DNA of 64,000 nucleotides from Cornus controversa (Eukaryota; Streptophyta; Magnoliopsida; Cornales; Cornaceae). Position 1 is the first letter of the stretch; each line of letters starts with the position of its first letter. Shown here in pieces: positions 58,901 to 64,000 of this stretch. The stretch lies in the NCBI GenBank assembly GCA_026545225.1, contig CM048846.1, forward strand, positions 58,160,270 to 58,224,269, written 5' to 3'. Both the position numbers and the translations under genes were made by a program. The notes beneath the pieces are model-generated. The model was not told the DNA's origin, ran no database searches, and was given only the letters and a program-made list of their open reading frames with translations.

Positions 58901-59837
58901 GAGCACACTGCATCGGACCAGCTCAAGTGCATGGGATGGATCGCCATATGAATTTTTTATGGTTAATTTAATATTATCATGCAATAAATTAATATCAAAC
59001 AATTAAATGAAATGAAGAGTAATCCCAAATAGTTTGAAACATCAGCAAACTACAGGTGTTACTACCTGTTAAAGTAAATCTACTACCCCCTAAAATAAAT
59101 AAATAAGAAAGAAAAAGAATTAAAGTTCTGCCTCGTGAGATATTTTTTCCTTTTTTTTTTGGTAACAGAGTGTTCCCACCTCATTTAGGGCTGGAACTAA
59201 TCCCTTGAGATACCCACAATCATCCACCAAACAACTGGTGTCCAGTAAGCACAGGACAGAGGCTCAATGCCTCCACGAGTTGAACACGAGACCTCATGAT
59301 TTTTTCCAAAGGCTCTATGCCAACTCAGCTACCTAAATATCAAATAGGTGAACTGTAAGACCATCCACCCCTATAGATCATATGGACATCCTAGATTGCA
59401 TCATCAGATTTCACTACAGCGAAAGTTGCTTTAAAATATAAAACAATATCAAATACTTTTACCTCTGTTACAAACCATATAGGAGCAAGATAGAAACTCC
59501 ATTTGGCAATTTCCCACCAACTACGCTCACAACTTTGATCAAGCACATTATATGTTAGAGGACACCCCTCTTCTGTTTCACTAAGGTCCTTGTCAGTAAT
59601 TAGGCAGCCTTTCATACTTGTTCCTGTACCATGATGCAATCCGTCGATTCTAAGAGGAATATCTAGTCCAGTTGAAGAGCTCACGATAGGACTGCTGTTG
59701 TAAACACTCTCAAGCAAATTTGTGTGCAGTAAGCTGCAGATGTAATCTTTAAAAATTGCTATTGGTAGGTAGATCACCATAAGAGAGGCCCCCAAATAGG
59801 TAAGTGCAAATGGCTGTTTATACTCCATAAATATTTT
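49969..59837 (-). CDS. EamA/DMT-family transporter (SLC35F5-like), 5' exon not found
   Basis: Seven minus-strand exons keep frame across GT-AG introns: 59837-59463, 58649-58435, 57203-57133, 56999-56898, 50806-50689, 50269-50134 and 50043-49969 (stop at 49969-49971). Together they encode 363 residues. The protein is a multi-pass membrane transporter of the drug/metabolite superfamily, resembling plant EamA-like proteins and yeast YML018C from memory. Substrate and membrane are not known from sequence. Membrane-like and family segments include '[20 protein letters not shown]', '[18 protein letters not shown]', '[14 protein letters not shown]', '[15 protein letters not shown]', '[19 protein letters not shown]', '[19 protein letters not shown]' and '[20 protein letters not shown]'. 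The C-terminus is short and charged (RQKDEEEIF). An exon for the start and first membrane segment should precede 59837 but was not seen up to 64000. It may lie beyond the window, or the gene may be 5'-truncated. Confidence 0.9.
50807..52959. other. 3' part of the 6.1-kb intron
   Basis: Intronic sequence between the coding exon ending at 50806 and the LINE. The run of purines near 52850-52910 (GGAGG-rich) adjoins the LINE start. Nothing coding was seen. Confidence 0.6.
52960..56360 (+). mobile_element. Decayed L1-type LINE (ORF2), 5' truncated
   Basis: It is read on the plus strand, antisense to the host gene, inside the 6.1-kb intron 50807-56897. The end of the endonuclease domain reads '[14 protein letters not shown]' and '[14 protein letters not shown]'. 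The spacer has '[19 protein letters not shown]' and '[20 protein letters not shown]'. RT remains include '[19 protein letters not shown]', 'SQNAFVGGR', '[17 protein letters not shown]' and '[17 protein letters not shown]'. The C-terminal zf-RVT domain has '[20 protein letters not shown]' and [17 protein letters not shown]. Stops and frameshifts are common. A MITE (53631-53973) interrupts it. No clear poly(A) tail was seen. Confidence 0.85.
53631..53973. mobile_element. hAT-type MITE, 343 bp, TSD GGGAGGAG
   Basis: Perfect 16-bp terminal inverted repeats are present: CTATGTTACATGGACT at the left and AGTCCATGTAACATAG at the right. The 8-bp direct repeat GGGAGGAG lies at 53623-53630 and 53974-53981. 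An 8-bp duplication is characteristic of the hAT superfamily. The interior is A/T rich with no coding capacity, so it is a non-autonomous element. It inserted into the LINE. Confidence 0.9.
57204..58434. other. Intron of the transporter gene
   Basis: A/T-rich, 1.2 kb, with GTAAGTT at its 5' end and TACCTAG at its 3' end (minus strand). No transposon domain was recognised inside it. Confidence 0.7.
58600..58797. repeat. 99-bp tandem duplication over a splice acceptor
   Basis: Unit 1 (58600-58698) and unit 2 (58699-58797) both start ACAGTCGTACTCGCAACGCT and share 'gtatttgccaatgcaga', the acceptor and the intronic 'attagtcacaggaaacta'. On the minus strand the unit holds the 3' splice site and the first ~50 coding bases of the exon 58649-58435. 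Unit 2 is therefore an upstream extra copy of the acceptor and exon start. The units differ at a handful of positions. Confidence 0.88.
58798..59462. other. Remainder of the intron between first two visible exons
   Basis: A/T-rich intron DNA with a T-run near 59149. The text 'ccaccaaacaactggtgtcc', 'ggctctatgccaactcagct' and similar (59210-59340) may come from a decayed insertion. No element was identified. Confidence 0.5.
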
Positions 59838-60001
59838 CTGCAATACATTAGTGTTCATATGAATTTTGAATCTTAAACAGGAAAAATCATATCCTTAAAT
59901 GCATAAAAGCATAGAAGGGGAATTGAAAGCGGCATCAAAAATTTACACAACATAATGTGAGTCCTATCCACCACAGGTATTTAAGATTACACATAAGTTT
60001 C

Positions 60002-60293
60002 TATTACGACAGACAATCATGAAACACGACAGAAAATGAAACAAGCACCACACACAAAACACAAGAATTTACATGGTTCAGATATGTGCCTATGTCCAAG
60101 GCGAAGATCCGACGAAAGTTTTCACTATGCGAAAATCAGGAGATTACAAATTTCAACTCCCAAACCCTAACTCTCACTCTCTTTCTGCAATTTACATTGT
60201 TTTCTCTTAATCCCACTCCAAACCTTAGATGCCCTTATAAACCGAGTCGCAACGCGACCTGGGCCAAGACAAAATTCGGGCCACAACATAACA
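60002..60293 (-). mobile_element. Copia solo LTR, 292 bp, TSD GTTTC
   Basis: On the minus strand it starts TGTTATGTTGTGGCCC and ends CTGTCGTAATA. GTTTC at 59997-60001 and 60294-60298 flanks it. It matches the plus-strand LTR 61668-62033: 'tataagggcatctagg', 'gagttagggtttgggatt', 'gtgaaaactttcgt', 'aaccatgtaaattcttgtgtt'. It lies upstream of the first visible transporter exon, probably in an intron. Confidence 0.88.
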
Positions 60294-60348
60294 GTTTCTG
60301 AAAAGGTGTGCCACTGGACTTCACAATAATAGTCGTGAATTCTTGTTC

Positions 60349-60352
<4 letters not shown>

Positions 60353-60431
<79 letters not shown>
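60353..60431. repeat. (CT)n microsatellite, about 39 units
   Basis: An uninterrupted CT run of 78-79 bp. On the minus strand it reads as (GA)n, 5' of the transporter exons. (GA)n tracts are frequent in plant gene 5' regions and can bind GAGA-type factors, but a role here is inference. Confidence 0.95.
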
Positions 60432-60433
<2 letters not shown>

Positions 60434-61372
60434 ATGTAGTGATACTCATGAATCTTATCATTACTGATCACTGGTGTGGTCACGAAATCCTCTCAAAGAA
60501 GCAATTATGATGCATTAGCAACAAATGGAGGAAAGCAAGTCATGCCTTGTTAGTGTAATGATATATTAGTAATTTTATAGAGTATGACTATTTGGGTTCT
60601 AGGTTTAGTAAGTGTTCAGCCGCTGGTCTTAATATTTTCAATTCTTGGTTTAAGATGATTAGTTCAGTCATTCTACAAATTTAGAATTTTGTTTATTTGT
60701 TGGCAATTGTTTATATATAGAAGTTATTGTGTTCTAAATTTGCTATTTTGGTTAATTTTATAATTTTGTAAGAGTTGAATTCTGAGCTGGATTAAAATAG
60801 TCTCTTGAATTGCAACCCATCCAAGTGTAGCTCATAAACTTTCAATTTTGATCCTCTTTGGTTACAATGTTTTTCTTGGCTAGTTTAGAATGAGATGTGT
60901 ATCTTTGGGCTTTCTAAAATCTTTACATAAGGCCACATGCCGTAAAACAAATTTAAAAGTTATTGAATGGTATTTAAAATTTACTGAATGGTTAAAGAAA
61001 GTTCGTAACTTAAGTCTTACTCTGTAAGAAAATGAAGTTCCCATACAGCATTATATTCTAAGGAATGATTATGATTGTTGGGATTAGATGCCCTTCAGAG
61101 CCAAATTGTATTTGACATTGGTTGTAAATTTAAGTTATTTAGTGCTTTACATACATATATAGTGAATGCTTGTATTGGTTGACTCTAGATTTTGAGTGAA
61201 GATACCCACTAATTATGTAGTGTAATTTATGAGCCTCTCGGAATAAGGGATAAGCATGGAGATATAAATCATAGATATTACATCTTCATAAATATATTCA
61301 CACTCTTGATATGTTCACACTCTTCATAGTGACTACGATTGCAACAGGATGATTAGATTGTGTTTTGTGACA
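60432..61372. other. Non-coding DNA, no gene recognised
   Basis: A/T-rich sequence between the microsatellite and a Copia fragment. It could be eroded Copia internal DNA, but no domain can be read until 61373. Confidence 0.4.
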
Positions 61373-62033
61373 GCCAGAGTGTTATGCATCTAACTAAAAA
61401 TCAGATGTTCCATGAGAAGACAAAGCATATTGATGTCAGGTTGCACTTCACCAGAGATGTGCACAGAGTGCTATTGCAGTGAGAAAAATTGAGGTAGCAG
61501 AGAATCCAACAGATATGATGACTAAAGTTATTCCTACTATCAAGTTCAGACATTGTCTGGGCTTGATTGGTGTTTGCAGTTGCTGAGGCCCTTAGAGGCA
61601 TGCAAAGGAGGTGAAAGGAGTAGTTGGGATTGTGGAGCTTGGTGGAATTCGAGCGAAGGTGGAGATTTGTTATGTGCTGTGTGTGGCCTTAAGCCACAGG
61701 AGTCTGCCCACGAGAAAATTTTTATGACCTTTTTTTTCGCTTGCGGATTTTAGACCCTAATTAGGACTCTCTTGTAGCTCGATATATAAGGGCATCTAGG
61801 GTTTGGAGTGATTAATAAGAGAAAACACTGAGAACACAGAAAGAGAGAGAGTTAGGGTTTGGGATTGAAACTTGTAATATCCTAATTTTTGCATAGTGAA
61901 AACTTTCGTTGAATCTTCGCCATGGAAAGCACATCACCGAACCATGTAAATTCTTGTGTTCTATGTGTTGTACTTGTTTTGTTTTGTGTCGTGTTTCGTG
62001 ATTGTGCTTGGTTCGCGATTGTTTTTCACAACA
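61373..62033 (+). mobile_element. Copia 3' end: RNase H fragment and 3' LTR
   Basis: The plus-strand frame from 61373 reads 'SQSVMHLTKNQMFHEKTKHI', 'DVRLHFTRDVHR' and 'AENPTDMMTKVIPTIKFRHC', the C-terminal end of Copia RNase H. A purine-rich stretch (GGTGGAGAT, about 61658) precedes the LTR. The LTR is 61668-62033, from TGTTATGTGCTGTG to TTTTTCACAACA, with a TATA-like 'gatatataagg' at about 61780. The 5' part of the element is missing or unrecognisable. Confidence 0.85.
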
Positions 62034-62374
62034 AAATATATATTATTTTATCAAAAGAAACTTTTTTTGTGATCAAACAGATGCAATTAAAAAGTCACAG
62101 TAAAAAATAAATTAGTGATTTGATTGATGGCTTTACATATCCAATAACTTAATTTAGCATAGAGGGGTAATCTTTTATTTTAACACTTGTGGCATTATTA
62201 TTATAATATTTATTCATCACTTGGAGTGCAACTATTTTTATTTAGTGGAATTAAAAAAAAGATAGATCGGCTAATTTAATTAGGTCATAGAGTTTGACTA
62301 GTCGTTTAAGAGGCCCATTGGAAGCAAGTATGAATAGGCCCGACTAGATCCCACTCCTAGCCCAACTTGATAAG
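62034..62374. other. Non-coding DNA
   Basis: A/T-rich sequence between the Copia LTR and the TRIM. Nothing recognised. Confidence 0.5.
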
Positions 62375-62622
62375 TTTTGAAGGATTTTTATATTTAAGTT
62401 ACACCCTCTCTAACAGCTTAAGCTTTTAAAATAAATGATTGCTAACATGGTATCAGAGCCAAAGGTCTCGTGTTCAAACCAAACCGTCACCCTAACAATT
62501 AAAACTGAAACAAGTGTTGGACCAAAAGAAGGTCACACGTGAGGGGGCGTGTTGAAGGATTTTTATATTTAAGTTACACCATCTCTAACAGCTTAAGCTT
62601 TTAGAGTAAATGGTTGTTAACA
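62375..62622 (+). mobile_element. Complete 248-bp TRIM/SMART-type LTR element, TSD ATAAG
   Basis: Two 73-bp direct repeats (62375-62447 and 62550-62622) differ at about six positions. The right copy starts TGTTGAAGG, and both end in TAACA. Directly after the left repeat comes TGGTATCAGAGCC (62448-62460), the tRNA-iMet primer site. Directly before the right repeat comes the purine tract GTGAGGGGGCG. ATAAG flanks the unit at 62370-62374 and 62623-62627. The internal part is only 102 bp and non-coding, so the element depends on enzymes from others. Confidence 0.88.
62448..62460 (+). other. Primer-binding site of the TRIM
   Basis: TGGTATCAGAGCC begins at the first base after the left LTR. It is complementary to the 3' end of initiator methionine tRNA. 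Confidence 0.85.
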
Positions 62623-63366
62623 ATAAGCAAGCAAGGGAATTAAAAGGAAACTAGGACAGTGAGAGAGTAATTGGGGGGGGCACCTAGGGTTGGCCAGCCA
62701 CCCCACTCTATACAAGTGTGTGTTGTGTGCACACTAGTATCTTAAGTATCTTATCTTAGATATTCATCTTCTCTATTAACACTTAGGGTTTCTACATTCT
62801 TTTGGAACCGACTCTTCCATAGCTTGTGGATATCATAGAAGTCATAGGAGTGAAGGTTTAGAGTTTTTTAATAGCGAAGAAAGCTTATAGAAGAAGATAA
62901 AATCGCAGGTTCAGTCCATTCAGAATAGTAGTCAATATTTCAGTCATATCTCCTTCGTTACAAATCAAATTGACCTGAAACCAGCGGCAAATCGAACCTA
63001 ACTCACGAGGCTAATACATATCCGAAATTCACTGTATTTCGACTTCGGGAAGACTCTTTGCCGAGCGTCTGAAGTTGTTGTTCCTGTGCAGTCTTTTGGT
63101 AGGAACAACTTAAAGAATTTAAAGTATTCACGTCTATTGGCAATCTACCAATTGCCCAAAGGTGAAAATTCATAATCTTCTTTACTCTGAGAATGTTTCA
63201 CAATGACAAATGGGAAACGATTTTTACACTTCCACTACTAGACTCGTTTTCCTACAATGATATCCGAATGATATCCCATTGATTTCTAATAGGGAATGTT
63301 ACAGGCTTACAGTTCTATTCCGTGGGAGAGGGGTTGCGTTACAGAGAGAAAAAAGTCAAAAGGAGA
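62623..63366. other. Non-coding DNA, possibly an old LTR
   Basis: A G-run (about 62670) and leader-like text ('acttagggtttctacattc', 'gaaccgactcttccatagc') suggest the 5' part of a decayed element. There are no paired ends and no coding content. No transporter exon was found. Confidence 0.4.
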
Positions 63367-64000
63367 TGTAGAGACTGGGACCAATTTTGGTCGGTTTTGT
63401 TTTTATTCATCATAATTGTCATAAATGCATTTTAATGATGTTTAGTATGTTTTAAATGTGAGCAACATGTTTGGAAACTTGTTAAGAGATTCCGAGAAGT
63501 TTTGGAAGCGTTTGGAAAAATTTGAGAATTTTGGGTCGGCAAGCCCTGGGAAGCAGGTCAGGTGGACTCGAAAATCTGAAAATATTTATTTTTGAATTTG
63601 GACAAAATGAAATGTTTAATGAGTTAAGGAAGTAATTTCGAGGCCATAAGAGTTTTCGAAATCGAAAACAGAGCTCGGGAAGTACCTTAAGTGACTTAAG
63701 GGCAGTATAGTCATTTTGCCCTTGGTGAGGTGTCAATACACTTAAATGTATATTGCCGAGACAGAACCTATAGAGATAGAAATCTGCCATTAAAGAACTC
63801 TCAAGCTCTCCTTCTTTTCCAACCTTCTTCATTTGATTTAAGCACCCTTGAGTGAGATTTGGAGCTTACTCCAAGAGAGAAAGTCATTCCCCTCATCTTC
63901 CTCTTCACTTTGGTGGTTTCAAAGTTCCTATTTGAAGAGTTCCGAAAATTTGGGTTGAGTGAAGTTTGGATTCGGGCTTCGTCCAAGAAGGATAATTCGT
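63367..64000 (+). mobile_element. Tekay-like LTR, cut by the window end
   Basis: It starts TGTAGAGACTGGGACC and follows the LTR starting at 37736: 'ccaattttggtcggttttg', 'tgagttaaggaagtaatttcg', 'gagatttggagcttactcc'. It reaches 64000 still inside the LTR. It lacks the SIRE-like insertion, so it serves as the uninterrupted reference at 63751-63780. Confidence 0.8.

Noticed and set aside
60235..60483. Minus-strand frame encoding an Arg-Glu repeat
   Set aside because: It is a translation of the (CT)n microsatellite and the Copia solo LTR.
63801..63986. Minus-strand frame that resembles the one at 40763-40981
   Set aside because: The similarity is explained by the two Tekay-like LTR copies being homologous DNA. 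The frame is antisense and decayed in other copies.

Overview
This window is nuclear DNA of a flowering plant, most likely a woody eudicot. It is AT-rich, dominated by nested LTR retrotransposons, and holds introns with plant splice sites, a PLS-type pentatricopeptide-repeat (PPR) sequence and an EamA/DMT transporter gene like those of other plants. There are no prokaryotic features. Only one host gene looks intact in the part visible here. A second host gene (PPR) is a pseudogene cut into pieces by retroelements. Family calls rest on reading the translations and on family knowledge; no database search was run.

Layout. 1-2640: LTR-like debris and non-coding sequence. 2640-5114: remnant of a Tat-lineage Gypsy element on the minus strand (gag, protease, 5' LTR). 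5839-29235: a plus-strand PPR pseudogene in four pieces. They are separated by a deleted Tekay-like Gypsy element (6304-9287), a full-length Tat-lineage Gypsy element on the minus strand (9378-27213, 5-bp duplication GATTC) and a solo LTR (27790-29151, duplication TTGAA), and are ended by another LTR at 29236. The Tat element has two short LTRs, gag, pol, a 3' array of ~96-bp tandem repeats and an antisense gene with its own TATA box and introns. It has itself been hit by five solo-LTR-like insertions, each with a 5-bp target duplication, one lying inside another.

29236-45024: a mosaic of four long-LTR Gypsy (Tekay/Del-like) copies in both orientations, a decayed Copia element and a SIRE-like solo LTR. 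45025-49968: further LTR sequence and non-coding DNA. 49969-59837: seven exons of a minus-strand EamA-domain transporter (SLC35F5/YML018C type). Its largest intron holds an antisense L1 LINE that carries a hAT-type MITE. The first coding exon was not found. 60002-64000: intronic or upstream DNA with Copia LTRs, a long (CT)n tract, a very small complete TRIM element (248 bp) and the start of a fifth Tekay-like LTR.

The main biological points are the readable order of insertions, the antisense spliced gene and tandem array inside the Tat element, the copy-specific palindromic arrays at one fixed place in the Tekay-like LTRs, the minute TRIM, and a tandem duplication over a splice acceptor of the transporter gene.
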